The notes under the pieces were generated by a model. That model did not search any database and had not been told where the DNA came from. It saw only the letters and a program-made list of their open reading frames with translations. A DNA stretch of 64,000 nt from Reichenbachiella ulvae (lineage in GTDB: Bacteria; Bacteroidota; Bacteroidia; Cytophagales; Cyclobacteriaceae): positions 4,542,501-4,606,500 of the forward strand of contig NZ_JAOYOD010000001.1 in assembly GCF_025833875.1 (NCBI RefSeq), given 5' to 3'. Shown here in pieces: positions 51,101 to 60,596 of this stretch. A program made the translations under genes and the position numbers. Positions within the stretch are counted from its first letter, which is position 1. The number at the start of each line of letters is the position of its first letter.

Positions 51101-51475
51101 TCCGAACTTCAGCCTGAGACCGTATATTATTATCGGGTCAAAGCCATCAATTCGACCTTGCAATCTTCTTATAGTGAGAAGGTCTTTGTGTCTACACTGG
51201 CGGATGAAGTGACCGCTACAGCTATTGGAAAGGAAGTGACGCTTTATCCAAATCCGGTTATCGATTTTTTAACAATTGATTTGGGAGATGAATCAGGCAG
51301 ATGGAAGTCAGTAGTGCTGAGGCAAATTAATGGTCAGGTGATATTGGAAAAAGTACTGGAAAGTCAACAAGGTCAGATAATCCTATCCACATCAGAGTTG
51401 AGAGGTGGTGTGTATTTATTGCAATTGAAAGGTGAGAATAACTCGAGGTATTTTAGAATCCTTCACAGCTATTAG
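48161..51475 (+). CDS. secreted glycoside hydrolase family 9 cellulase with T9SS sorting domain
   Basis: 1104 residues. Signal peptide (1-21); a CBM-like beta-sandwich (about 24-170); an ASH/choice-of-anchor-type domain (about 180-272); a cellulase N-terminal Ig-like domain (about 285-372); a GH9 catalytic domain (about 375-830) with GWYDAGDFGKYVVNGG (catalytic Asp pair near 438-441), HHRQS (near 757) and TEVTINWNAPFVF (acid Glu near 812); two fibronectin III domains (about 840-1015); and a C-terminal T9SS sorting domain (about 1025-1104, VTLYPNPVIDFLTIDLG). It should be exported by the T9SS and anchored or released at the surface. It hydrolyses beta-1,4-glucans. Apparently monocistronic. Confidence 0.92.
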   Translation: MKSTILLITLLMVVITPCVSQGVFEDFEGDLSSWNGGATYTLSLETNSGGHELRATADITQAGYQSFAFDFAAIDMSQNTTVSLVMRASKNVSVRLDVVDQNGRQSNAYAVTHNVTTTDQLFVFDFEGKFVDEYGSNPGPIDPTQIKGIRIHFNAGSTYTGTVYLDDIIVGAIADPVICLVGSGAFGPVLINDTKDIELKLINRGGSDLNTISADLSPAVFTVSNLPTSISAGNSTNFNIHFTPSAQTDFSGQIAFSSNAINGDAAASLSGSGVSEPPPGDLNGMVRVNQIGYYVGQEKLGVVVDGTEGQEFNIRSVDLETIYYTGQLSAPAYWSKSEENVSLADFTDFETPGEYVLEIYNLGRSYPFEIKNSVFHEATLASLKAYYYNRASMELDPAYAGQWARAAGHPDTEVEIHASAATDARPAGTRISSPKGWYDAGDFGKYVVNGGISVHTLLCAYEAFEPYYASLNTNIPESNNAMPDILDEVLWELEWMLTVQDPGDGGIYHKVTTANFTGSVMPAEANGQRYALKKSTVASLNFAAVMAQAARVYEPFDPVLATRFLNAAIYAYQWSKDNPIEYYNQNAVNQEFEPDVFTGEYGDYQSLADEFNWAAMELYITTQQVEYFDDINFGLTVDVPGWANTNTLGYLSLINNKDLLTADIDISGVESQLLSTAENLKSKRASSPYQTSHENFYWGSNSAAGNEGFITLFAYLLTADEAYLKTSLGAVDYMLGRNPVNYSFLTGFGSNSVMNIHHRQSQADGIEAPVPGFVAGGADGTWQQNGICPGTDFGDVPAKAFLDMECAYSMTEVTINWNAPFVFLFGAFESMDNNTRASAPPLAPSDFTAIPSENSIALNWTDNATNEEGYHVYRLSNGKYEWLATLDANEISFTTDEFSERFIIKAFNNDGISANVTVEVETLETPTQLSATALSESEIQIQWMDNSTSETDYVIERAMQENGDFVAIATLEANSTNYIDSELQPETVYYYRVKAINSTLQSSYSEKVFVSTLADEVTATAIGKEVTLYPNPVIDFLTIDLGDESGRWKSVVLRQINGQVILEKVLESQQGQIILSTSELRGGVYLLQLKGENNSRYFRILHSY

Positions 51476-51659
51476 TGTACATGTATGGTGTGAAACATAG
51501 GTAAGTGCCTAACCTGGATTGAAAGTTGAATGCAGATTTGAATCAACAATTGATAGAGCTTAAAATAGAGAAAAGTGTTCGCTCCAAATTTGGTCACTTA
51601 TTGCTGTCCATGTTTTTGTAATGATGATGGCCCTGTTTGTCACCTCCTGGATATAAAAA

Positions 51660-51683
51660 AACCCAGACTCAAGAGCCTGGGTT
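51660..51683 (-). terminator. gapA terminator
   Basis: Stem AACCCAG (51660-51666) with CTGGGTT (51677-51683); on the minus strand it is followed by TTTTTTT. It lies 27 bp after the gapA stop. Confidence 0.82.
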
Positions 51684-51709
51684 CAATATTTTGATCTCCG
51701 AAGTAGAAC

Positions 51710-52699
<990 letters not shown>

Positions 52700-52728
52700 T
52701 CAATAATTTAGTGTTTGAAATTTTTTGG

Positions 52729-52759
52729 CAAATCTAACATAGTGAGTCACTAAATCAAA
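52729..52759 (-). promoter_or_regulatory. gapA promoter (TTTG-N19-TAnnTTTG)
   Basis: On the minus strand TTTG (52756-52759), exactly 19 bp, then TAGATTTG (52729-52736). Both boxes match the Bacteroidota vegetative promoter consensus without mismatch. The ATG is 33 bp beyond. It is the clearest promoter of the window. Confidence 0.8.
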
Positions 52760-52790
52760 TAATTGCCGTTAAAGCGTATGTTTATATTTT

Positions 52791-55292
52791 GTGATTCTAA
52801 TCAGGAAACAAGCTGATCTATTAGATAGTTCCAAACGAAACATATTAATTATTGCATTGATCGAAAAAAAGGCCATAGAATACGGAACAAAATGGTTCCA
52901 TTCCCAAAACTGGAAAGTTTATCCTTTTCAAAAGAAAATGTGGCAGAGCTTTTTTCGAGAGTCATCTGGGATATTAAATGCTCCGACAGGCAGTGGAAAA
53001 ACCTTTTCATTGTGGATCCCAGCGGCCATTCGGGCAGCAGAATCTAAAAGCCATCAAAGCAGGCAAAGACTGAAAATCATTTGGCTGACTCCTCTTCGTG
53101 CACTGGCCAATGATCTGACTTTGGCCATGCAGCGCTTTAGTGATGAGAATGAATTGGGATTGAAAATCAGCATTCGTACGGGTGATACCAGTACCAACGA
53201 AAGGCAGCGCATCAATCAAAGTCCACCGGATTGTCTGGTTACGACACCAGAGAGTTTGCATCTGATGTTGAGTCAAAAGGATAGTGCCAATTATTTCAGC
53301 GATCTGGAAACGCTCGTCGTTGACGAATGGCACGAGCTGCTCGGTACCAAGAGAGGAGTGCAGGTAGAGCTGGCTATCTCCAGATTAAAGGCATTGACGG
53401 ATCAGACGCTTTCTGTCTGGGGTATTTCAGCCACCGTAGGCAATATGGATGAAGCACTGCAGGTTTTAACAGGAGTGCAGGAAAAAGGAGTCATCGTACG
53501 GGCCGATATCAAAAAGAAAATTCAGATCAAATCTGTCATCCCAAAGAAAATAGAGAATTATCCCTGGGCCGGACATTTGGGTATTCGTCTGATCAAGCAA
53601 GTAATGGATATCGTTCATGCGAACAATACTACCCTGCTATTCACCAATACTCGTTCGCAGACAGAGATTTGGTACCAGGGCATCATGGAGAAGTATCCTG
53701 AGATGGCAGGCCTGATGGCCATGCACCATGGCTCCATAGACAATGACATCCGCAAGTGGGTGGAAGATGCCTTGAATGAGGGGAAATTGAAACTGGTGAT
53801 TTGTACCTCAAGTCTGGATCTGGGGGTGGATTTTAGACCGGTAGATATGGTCATCCAGGTGGGTAGCCCCAAAGGTGTCTCACGTTTCTTTCAGAGGGCT
53901 GGGCGCTCAGGTCATGGACCAGGGGAGGTCAGTCGATTGCAGTTTGTGCCTACTCATGCGCTGGAGTTGATCGAGGCAGCAGCCTTGCGTTCTGCGATAG
54001 ACGATGGACAATTCGAACCTCGCAAACCTCAGACTCAATGTATCGATGTGCTGGTGCAGTATCTCGTGACTCTCGCGGTAGGAGGAGGCTTTTATCCAGA
54101 TGAAATATTTGAACAGGTTAAGCAAACTTATGCTTTCAATGGCTTGACCGAACAGGAGTGGAAGTGGTGCCTTACATTTATTACTACTGGAGGCGAAAGC
54201 CTTTCTCAGTATGAAGAATTTTCGAAGGTAGAGATTGATAAAGGATTGTATAAGGTGTTTCGCCAAAAAACGATGATGCGCCATAGATTAGGTATCGGTA
54301 CGATCGTGGGCGATCCTGCTTTGAAGGTGCGCTTTGTTACCGGTGGGTTCATAGGTACGGTGGAGGAAAGTTTTGTATCCAGGTTGAATCCTGGTGATGT
54401 GTTCTGGTTTGCAGGGCAACCGCTGGAGTTTGTCAGATTGAAAGATTTGACTGTGCAGGTGAAAAAGGGTAGCCCCAAAAAGGGAACCGTTCCGCGTTGG
54501 GGCGGAGGTAGGATTCCTTTGAGCTCAGAGTTGTCCAGGCTACTGCGCTCCAAAATCGAGTCCGCAGCTAGGGAGGAATATGATTCGGTGGAATTGAAAA
54601 AGATCAAACCGATTTTGGATCTTCAAGCCAAGCTCTCAATTATACCTGATAAAAATACTTTGCTCATAGAGAAGACCCAATCTGACGAAGGCTACCATGT
54701 TTTTGTTTTTCCATTTGAAGGCAGAGCGGTGCATGAAGTGTTGGGTGCGGTGGTGGCTTTCCGGATTGCTCAGTCGGTTCCTATCACACTTTCTATTTCC
54801 ATGAATGACTATGGTTTTGAGTTGTTGTCCGATCAAGCCATTCCCATCGAAGAGGCATTAGAATCTGATTTGTTCACCAAAAAGGATTTGTTGTTTGATA
54901 TCTCGCATTCGGTCAATCAAAGCGAAATGGCCAAGCGGAGATTTCGTGATATAGCAGCAATTAGCGGACTGGTTTTTCAAGGGCACCCGGGGCAGCCCGT
55001 TCGCGGAAAACACCTGCAAATGAATTCTGGGATCATCTATCAGGCTCTGGCGGACTATGATCCGGATAATTTGCTGCTGAAACAAGCGGAGGACGAAGTG
55101 CTTTCCAGACAGTTGGAGCTAGACCGATTCATGGAAGCTATGGACAGAATCAATCAACAAGAGATACGTTTAGTCCAAACAAAGCAACCTACACCCTTTT
55201 CATTTCCTATATTAGTAGATGGAATGCGCGAAAGAATCAGTTCGGAGTCTTTGGCCTCCCGAATAGAAAGAATGAAACTCAAAATGGAATGA
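52791..55292 (+). CDS. Lhr-like DEXH helicase, ligase-associated DNA repair type
   Basis: 833 residues. Walker A NAPTGSGKT (near 64), motif II DEWH (near 179, the Lhr-type DExH), motif III SATVGN, motif VI QRAGRSGHG, and a long C-terminal Lhr-type region. In many bacteria this helicase is encoded with an ATP-dependent DNA ligase, a metallo-beta-lactamase exonuclease and the PdeM phosphoesterase. Here pdeM follows three genes downstream, but the ligase and exonuclease are not in the window. The start is a GTG at 52791; a TTG at 52856 is also possible. It ends one base before the DUF2147 gene. Confidence 0.9.
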   Translation: MILIRKQADLLDSSKRNILIIALIEKKAIEYGTKWFHSQNWKVYPFQKKMWQSFFRESSGILNAPTGSGKTFSLWIPAAIRAAESKSHQSRQRLKIIWLTPLRALANDLTLAMQRFSDENELGLKISIRTGDTSTNERQRINQSPPDCLVTTPESLHLMLSQKDSANYFSDLETLVVDEWHELLGTKRGVQVELAISRLKALTDQTLSVWGISATVGNMDEALQVLTGVQEKGVIVRADIKKKIQIKSVIPKKIENYPWAGHLGIRLIKQVMDIVHANNTTLLFTNTRSQTEIWYQGIMEKYPEMAGLMAMHHGSIDNDIRKWVEDALNEGKLKLVICTSSLDLGVDFRPVDMVIQVGSPKGVSRFFQRAGRSGHGPGEVSRLQFVPTHALELIEAAALRSAIDDGQFEPRKPQTQCIDVLVQYLVTLAVGGGFYPDEIFEQVKQTYAFNGLTEQEWKWCLTFITTGGESLSQYEEFSKVEIDKGLYKVFRQKTMMRHRLGIGTIVGDPALKVRFVTGGFIGTVEESFVSRLNPGDVFWFAGQPLEFVRLKDLTVQVKKGSPKKGTVPRWGGGRIPLSSELSRLLRSKIESAAREEYDSVELKKIKPILDLQAKLSIIPDKNTLLIEKTQSDEGYHVFVFPFEGRAVHEVLGAVVAFRIAQSVPITLSISMNDYGFELLSDQAIPIEEALESDLFTKKDLLFDISHSVNQSEMAKRRFRDIAAISGLVFQGHPGQPVRGKHLQMNSGIIYQALADYDPDNLLLKQAEDEVLSRQLELDRFMEAMDRINQQEIRLVQTKQPTPFSFPILVDGMRERISSESLASRIERMKLKME

Positions 55293-55293
55293 T

Positions 55294-55728
55294 ATGAAAA
55301 TGAGAATTGTAATAATTATGGCCTTGATGTTAGCTGGCATGGGGGTAAAAGCACAGGATGTCGTAGGTCAATGGAAAACCATCGATGACGTGACGGGTAA
55401 AGCCAAATCAGTGGTGGAGATTTTTGAAAAGGACGGCAAGTATTATGGCAAAGTGCTGAAGCTTTTCAGAGGGCCAGACGAGGAGCAAGATCCAGTTTGC
55501 AAAGAGTGCGACGAAGATGACGACCGATACCAGCAGAAGGTGATTGGAATGGAAATCATCCGTGGATTAGAAAAAGATGGAGATGAATATAGCGACGGCA
55601 CGATCATGGACCCAGCCAATGGAGAGGTCTATGATTGTAAAATCTGGAGAGAAGGCGATCAGTTAAAGGTACGTGGATATGTTGCTTTCTTTTTTAGAAC
55701 CCAAACCTGGTTGCCTTATAGCGAATGA
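55294..55728 (+). CDS. DUF2147 exported protein
   Basis: 144 residues with a signal peptide (1-20, ending VKAQ). The mature part is one DUF2147 domain: VVGQWKTIDDVTGKAKSVVEIFEKDGKYYGKVLKLF at the start, a Cys pair in DPVCKECDEDDD, then GTIMDPANGEVYDCKIW. The lipocalin-like fold suggests ligand binding; no role known. It is inserted into the DNA-repair cluster, one base after the helicase and overlapping the next gene by 4 bp. Confidence 0.88.
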   Translation: MKMRIVIIMALMLAGMGVKAQDVVGQWKTIDDVTGKAKSVVEIFEKDGKYYGKVLKLFRGPDEEQDPVCKECDEDDDRYQQKVIGMEIIRGLEKDGDEYSDGTIMDPANGEVYDCKIWREGDQLKVRGYVAFFFRTQTWLPYSE

Positions 55729-56417
55729 CAGATCAAGAATTAGAATTGCGCTACGATGACATGTGGGCGCAATCCTATCAAAAGTTAAAGCAAGAAGAAT
55801 ATTACATAGATCCCAATCTGAAAAAAAGGGATGACAGAATGGGGATTACCCTGAGGTTGAGCTTTGGAGATGATCCTTTGGCGCAGATTGATGAATTTCA
55901 AGATGAACTAAAGAGCATTTGCCCTGAACAATATCACTACTCACAACAGGCACTGCATATGACTGTGCTGAGTGTGATTTCTTGCTCGGTCAATAATGAT
56001 CTTATCCAGTTACAGAATTATCAAACTTATGTAGATGTGATCCAGGAGGTTTTAAAAGATGAAAAACCATTCCGTATCAGACACCAGGGATTAACATTGG
56101 GGAATGCAGGATTGTTGATTCAGGGATTTCCAGAAGCTGATGCCCTGAATCTGTTGAGAGAAAAATTGAGAGTGGCCATTCATCAATCGGGGGTATATCA
56201 TACTTTGGATACCCGCTACAAAATCTGGTCGGCCCATAGTACGGTGATGCGATATCGGGAGCGTTTGGTTGATCGAAATGCATACCTGGCATTTTTGGAG
56301 AAAAGCAAAAGCAGGGAATTTGGGGTGACGACAGTGGGGCGCTTGGAATTGGTGATCAATGATTGGTGTCACAGTCCTGAACAAACGGAGATGTGTGCCA
56401 GTTGGGAATTGAAGTAA
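55725..56417 (+). CDS. 2H phosphoesterase (2'-5' RNA ligase-like) protein
   Basis: 230 residues with two HxT/S motifs of the 2H superfamily: HMTVLSVIS (near 85) and HSTVMRYRE (near 170). Members hydrolyse or ligate 2'-5' or cyclic phosphates on RNA or small nucleotides; LigT/CPDase and AKAP-type relatives share this pattern. It overlaps the DUF2147 gene by 4 bp (ATGA) and is followed after one base by pdeM, so the whole helicase-to-pdeM set looks like one operon. A role in nucleic-acid end processing is inferred from context. Confidence 0.82.
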   Translation: MTDQELELRYDDMWAQSYQKLKQEEYYIDPNLKKRDDRMGITLRLSFGDDPLAQIDEFQDELKSICPEQYHYSQQALHMTVLSVISCSVNNDLIQLQNYQTYVDVIQEVLKDEKPFRIRHQGLTLGNAGLLIQGFPEADALNLLREKLRVAIHQSGVYHTLDTRYKIWSAHSTVMRYRERLVDRNAYLAFLEKSKSREFGVTTVGRLELVINDWCHSPEQTEMCASWELK

Positions 56418-56418
56418 A

Positions 56419-57051
56419 ATGGAGTTTGAAATCAAAGGTCAGCATCTGGATTTGTTAGCAGAGAAGGCAATCTATTGGCGTGAAGAACAAGCGCTACTTT
56501 TGTCTGACTTGCACTTGGGCAAGGCAGCACATTTTCGAAAGGCGGGAGTACCTGTTTCCTCTCATATTCATATTCAGGAATTGTTCGTGTTGGATGCATT
56601 GATCGAAGCATATCACCCACGAGCGATCTATTTTCTTGGTGACTTGTTTCATAGCGATATCAATACCGAGTGGCAGATGATCAGTGCCTGGTGCGAAAAC
56701 TATCCTGAGATTGATAAACATCTGGTGTTAGGCAATCATGATTTTCTTCCAAAGAAACTCTATGAAAATGCCAATTTCATTGTTCATGATAGTTTGATAG
56801 TGGGGCCTTTTTTTCTGTCCCATGACCGGGAAGAAAAGGAAGGTTTTTATAATCTCTCGGGTCATGTTCATCCAGGGGTGTCCTTGGTGGGGAGTGGAAA
56901 GCAGTCAATCAAGTTGCCCTGCTTTTATTTTAGTGAATCTTACGCTTTGCTTCCGGCCTTCGGTCAGTTCACTGGTTTGCACAGAATCCGGCCTACCGAA
57001 AAAGATTTTGTCTTCGTAATAGCAGAAAATGAAGTCTTCAGCGTTAGCTAA
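56419..57051 (+). CDS. pdeM: ligase-associated DNA damage response phosphoesterase PdeM
   Basis: 210 residues, calcineurin-like metallophosphoesterase. Metal-binding motifs: LLLSDLHLGKAAHF (near 29), GDLFHS (near 74), LGNHD (near 101), FLSHD (near 133) and GHVHPG (near 147). PdeM is named for its genomic link to the ATP-dependent ligase/helicase/exonuclease repair set. It is the last gene of the operon beginning with the Lhr-like helicase. Confidence 0.9.
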   Translation: MEFEIKGQHLDLLAEKAIYWREEQALLLSDLHLGKAAHFRKAGVPVSSHIHIQELFVLDALIEAYHPRAIYFLGDLFHSDINTEWQMISAWCENYPEIDKHLVLGNHDFLPKKLYENANFIVHDSLIVGPFFLSHDREEKEGFYNLSGHVHPGVSLVGSGKQSIKLPCFYFSESYALLPAFGQFTGLHRIRPTEKDFVFVIAENEVFSVS

Positions 57052-57163
57052 TTGACTTGCTTGATTTTTTCAAGTATCTTAGTTTTCCACCTTTTATTAC
57101 CTGGGATGGGTTACCATTCGTTGTTTAACAGTATCTAAACAAAAGCAATAGCTTTTTTGTCCA

Positions 57164-57703
57164 ATGAAGGATCATGAAATATTGGAAAGGGTAAGTAGAG
57201 GAGACGAGAATGCTCTCGACTATCTCTACAAGAAGTACTACAAGATGATGACGCGTATTGTCTTGAACAACAGTGGTACGGAAGATGAAGCCAAGGACGT
57301 GTTTCAGGATGCTTTACTAGTTTTTTGGCAGAAAGCGATTTCTGGCAATTTGGTGCTTACTTCCAAGATCAGTACATACATATATAGTATTTGTCTGAAT
57401 CTGTGGAGGAAAGAATTGGATAGAAAAAGCCGTAATTCGGGTGAGATGATTGAGGAAGCTACCTACCAGGATATGGAAAGGCAGGAGAAAATCAAGATCA
57501 TCAACGATTGTATCAATCAGCTCGGAGAAGCTTGTAGAAAAATATTAACATACCACTATTTTGACGGACTGTCTATGCAGGATATAGCTGAGAAGCTCAA
57601 TTTTGCTAACACAGATACCGCAAAGACCAAAAAGTATAAGTGTAAGAAAAAGCTTGACATGATGATTAAAAGAAATTATACGTCGAGCGACTTTTTAGAT
57701 TAG
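57164..57703 (+). CDS. ECF RNA polymerase sigma factor
   Basis: 179 residues. Region 2 (about 10-80) contains ALDYLYKKYYKMMTRIVLNNSGTEDEAKDVFQDALLVFWQK; region 4 (about 115-170) contains a helix-turn-helix, CRKILTYHYFDGLSMQDIAEKLNFANTDTAKTKKYKCKKKL. The sequence is related to Bacteroidota ECF factors rather than to the sigma at 14076. It precedes the putative anti-sigma gene by 3 bp. Confidence 0.9.
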   Translation: MKDHEILERVSRGDENALDYLYKKYYKMMTRIVLNNSGTEDEAKDVFQDALLVFWQKAISGNLVLTSKISTYIYSICLNLWRKELDRKSRNSGEMIEEATYQDMERQEKIKIINDCINQLGEACRKILTYHYFDGLSMQDIAEKLNFANTDTAKTKKYKCKKKLDMMIKRNYTSSDFLD

Positions 57704-57706
57704 CGT

Positions 57707-58615
57707 ATGTCGATAAAAAGCGAATATAACGAACAGATAGAAGCCTACTTGAGTGGCGAGATGCAGGGAGCCGATAGGCTCGTGTTTGAGGGGAGAGTAG
57801 AATCTGATCCATTGTTAAAGTCGGAGTTCGAACATCAGCAACAGATCGTTGAAAGCCTAAAGGCTCAGCGAGTGGCTGAATTGAAGACTCGTCTTAATGA
57901 CATTGCCATAGAAACTGGCGTTTTGGGGACGTTACTCCAGAGTTCAGTTTTCAAACCTGCGCTTTACGCCGTGACAGGAATCGCGGTTACAGTGGGATCT
58001 TATTTATATTTCAGTACTGAGTCTAGTACGATGGAATATCATATTCAGGGACTGGATTTTAAAAATGAGTATGCTTTATCTGAAGGTGCTAATGCCAATC
58101 TAAACCCTGAGCTCACTTTCAGACATGAAAGCAAGTCGGTCAAAGTAGACTTGCCAGAGCTGGAGCCAGAATTACAAGATGAAGTAGTCGAAACTGAAGA
58201 AGTTGTCGTTGCTTCAAAAAGTGAAATCAAATTCGAAGTTCCGACCATGGATGCAGGCTTGCAACATGATGAGTTCGAAGGAGGGCCAGTAGTGGCATTA
58301 GAATCTCCTGATCGAATCGAGGAAGTGCCTACCGTTTCTAAAATCGATCGAGTCAATATTCAAACGATCAATTCTCGTAGATACAATTTCCACTATCGCA
58401 TGGAGGACAACAGATTGTATCTCTATGGTAAATTCAATGAGTCTCCTTACGAGATCATAGAGATCAATACTCCTGGAGCTAAGAAATTGTATTTCTTTTA
58501 TGATGGGGATTTTTATGCGTTGAACAAGGATGCATCTGACGTAACCCCTCTTTCTAAAATAGAGAATAGAAAGCTGATCAATGAGCTGGATGTTATAAAG
58601 AGCAGTAATCTCTAA
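57707..58615 (+). CDS. putative anti-sigma factor with one membrane helix
   Basis: 302 residues. The N-terminal 60 residues (YNEQIEAYLSGEMQGADRLVFEGRVESDPLLKSEFEHQ) are typical of the zinc-finger-less anti-sigma N-terminus seen in Bacteroidota. One membrane helix follows (about 84-104). The rest is a periplasmic acidic linker and a C-terminal beta-rich domain (RYNFHYRMEDNRLYLYGKFNESPYEIIEINTPG). Position 3 bp after the sigma gene supports the role; it is inferred, not proven. Confidence 0.72.
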   Translation: MSIKSEYNEQIEAYLSGEMQGADRLVFEGRVESDPLLKSEFEHQQQIVESLKAQRVAELKTRLNDIAIETGVLGTLLQSSVFKPALYAVTGIAVTVGSYLYFSTESSTMEYHIQGLDFKNEYALSEGANANLNPELTFRHESKSVKVDLPELEPELQDEVVETEEVVVASKSEIKFEVPTMDAGLQHDEFEGGPVVALESPDRIEEVPTVSKIDRVNIQTINSRRYNFHYRMEDNRLYLYGKFNESPYEIIEINTPGAKKLYFFYDGDFYALNKDASDVTPLSKIENRKLINELDVIKSSNL

Positions 58616-58676
58616 GTGATTTTCTACACATTTTGCGAAATCTCATGGAATTGAAAGTATTTTCAAGGAATGAAAC

Positions 58677-58684
58677 TATTTTTG
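58677..58684 (+). promoter_or_regulatory. -7 promoter element of the ftsX operon
   Basis: TATTTTTG, exact TAnnTTTG match, 10 bp before the ftsX ATG, so the transcript would have an almost absent leader. No -33 TTTG at 19-21 bp. Confidence 0.42.
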
Positions 58685-58694
58685 ATTTTTCAGA

Positions 58695-59588
58695 ATGGCA
58701 AAAGAAAAGAAATACAGAAAAAAGAAGCTCGGCAGTTATCCATTTGCCAGTGTAATATTTAGTGTCACCCTGGCACTTTTTGTCATGGGCCTCTTTGGCC
58801 TACTGATACTTACCACACAGAACCTCACTCGTTTGATTCAGGAAAATGTAGAGATGCAGGTATTTCTACATAAGAACTTGAGCGATAATGAAATTGTCAA
58901 AATCAAGAAAATCTTGTCGAGTAAGGACTATGTCAACAAAAAGGCTGGAGAGCCTCAGGTAGAACATGTCACCAAGGAAGAAGCTGCAGAGACCTTCATG
59001 AAAGAGACGGGAGAGGATTTTGTTAATTTCCTCGGGGACAACCCGCTTCGTGATGTTATAAGAATTAAGATTAGTCCTGATTTTCATGCGACAGAAAACC
59101 TTTCGGAGATTAAGAAAGAGATTGGTTTTATCAGTGGGGTGTACGAGGTGACATACATAGAGAATCTGGTACAAAGTATTAACGAGAATGTCCAAAAAAT
59201 CAGTCTGGTGTTGTTGGGTTTTACGGCGATACTATTGATTGTAGTGGTGGTTCTCATCAACAACACGATCAAGTTGGCTTTGTTTTCTCAACGTTTCTTA
59301 ATCAGAAGTATGCAATTGGTTGGGGCGACAGCCTCCTTTATTCGTAAACCTTTTCTCTCACGTGCGTCACTTTTTGGTTTTATTTCCGGGATGCTGGCAT
59401 GTGGACTTTTGTATGGGATTTTGCGATTGGCTGAAAATGAGGTAGAAGGGTTGATGGATCTGGTGCCCGTTCAGCAATTAATGATATTGGCAGGCTCTAT
59501 GCTGATGGTTGGATTCCTTGTGGGATTTATCAGTACATTTGCAGCCATTAAGAAATACATGAAAATGTCGCTAGACGAACTTTATTAA
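58695..59588 (+). CDS. ftsX: cell division protein FtsX
   Basis: 297 residues with FtsX topology: a cytoplasmic basic N-terminus (KEKKYRKKKLGSYP), helix 1 (about 17-43), a periplasmic domain with the typical ENVEMQVFLHKNLSDNEIVKIKKIL, then three membrane helices in the C-terminal half (about 170-195, 220-245, 260-290). FtsX with the ATPase FtsE controls peptidoglycan hydrolases at division. ftsE is not adjacent. The gene opens the operon leading to gldC. Confidence 0.92.
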   Translation: MAKEKKYRKKKLGSYPFASVIFSVTLALFVMGLFGLLILTTQNLTRLIQENVEMQVFLHKNLSDNEIVKIKKILSSKDYVNKKAGEPQVEHVTKEEAAETFMKETGEDFVNFLGDNPLRDVIRIKISPDFHATENLSEIKKEIGFISGVYEVTYIENLVQSINENVQKISLVLLGFTAILLIVVVVLINNTIKLALFSQRFLIRSMQLVGATASFIRKPFLSRASLFGFISGMLACGLLYGILRLAENEVEGLMDLVPVQQLMILAGSMLMVGFLVGFISTFAAIKKYMKMSLDELY

Positions 59589-59589
59589 T

Positions 59590-59802
59590 ATGAGCAACAA
59601 CAAATTAGCTTTCTCTAAAATCAACTACATCATCATGCTCGCCGGAGTGGCTGTGTTGATGCTGGGATTTTTCATCATGACTCAGGATACAGAACCCTAT
59701 GGATTCGGGACCCTGGGACTGACCCTCGGCCCTATTGTGGTTGTTTTGGGTTTTGTGATTGAATTTGTTGCGATTTTATATAAAGGTAAAAAAGAGGAAT
59801 GA
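59590..59802 (+). CDS. DUF3098 membrane protein
   Basis: 70 residues, two membrane helices (about 12-32 and 42-62), matching the small DUF3098 family found almost only in Bacteroidota and usually between ftsX and uppP. One base separates it from ftsX and it overlaps uppP by 4 bp. Function unknown. Confidence 0.88.
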   Translation: MSNNKLAFSKINYIIMLAGVAVLMLGFFIMTQDTEPYGFGTLGLTLGPIVVVLGFVIEFVAILYKGKKEE

Positions 59803-60596
59803 GTGTGATTGAGGCGTTTATCCTTGGTTTGATTCAGGGATTGACAGAGTTTTTGCCAGTAAGTAGCAGCGGGCATTTAGAGCTTGGTAGTTATTTTTTA
59901 GGAGTACAATCCGAAGACAATCTCTTGTTTTCGATTTTAGTACATGGTGCTACGGCGCTTAGTACCATTGTGATTTTCAGAAAAGATATTCTCAATATCA
60001 TTCAGGGACTGTTCAAGTTCCAGTGGAATGAAGAAACACGTTTTGCCGCCATGATTGTGCTATCCATGATCCCGGTTGGGCTGGTTGGCGTCTTTTTAGA
60101 GGATCAGGTAGAAGCCCTTTTTGGAGGGAAAATACTATTGGTAGGATCAATGTTAATTGTGACTTCAGCTTTACTGGCGTTTACCTACTTCAATAAAAAA
60201 CATGAGGGAGAGGTGACCTTCAAAAGTGCCATAATAATTGGCTTAGCTCAGGCGATCGCAATTTTGCCGGGTATTTCCAGATCAGGCTCTACTATATCTA
60301 CAGCATTACTTCTCGGAATCAACAAAGAGAAAGCTGCTCGCTTTTCTTTTCTCATGGTTCTTCCGCCTATCATTGGTGCGATGCTATTAAAGACTAAGGA
60401 TTTGATGGAAGCCCCTGATTTGGTTACTAATCTGCCGATTTTAAGTTTGGTAGTTGGGTTCTTTGCAGCCTTTATTTCAGGCCTTTTGGCTTGTCAATGG
60501 ATGATCTCAATCGTTAAGAAAGGTAAGTTGATCTATTTTGCCGTTTACTGTGGTATAGTAGGTTTATTGGCAGTCATTGGAGGTTCGTTGCTTTGA
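59799..60596 (+). CDS. uppP: undecaprenyl-diphosphatase
   Basis: 265 residues, BacA/UppP family. It dephosphorylates undecaprenyl diphosphate to recycle the cell-wall lipid carrier. Conserved active-site motifs: GLTEFLPVSSSGHLEL (18-33) and PGISRSGSTI (about 156-165). About eight membrane helices. It overlaps the DUF3098 gene (ATGA) and truB (4 bp), so the set is translated as a unit. Confidence 0.96.
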   Translation: MSVIEAFILGLIQGLTEFLPVSSSGHLELGSYFLGVQSEDNLLFSILVHGATALSTIVIFRKDILNIIQGLFKFQWNEETRFAAMIVLSMIPVGLVGVFLEDQVEALFGGKILLVGSMLIVTSALLAFTYFNKKHEGEVTFKSAIIIGLAQAIAILPGISRSGSTISTALLLGINKEKAARFSFLMVLPPIIGAMLLKTKDLMEAPDLVTNLPILSLVVGFFAAFISGLLACQWMISIVKKGKLIYFAVYCGIVGLLAVIGGSLL

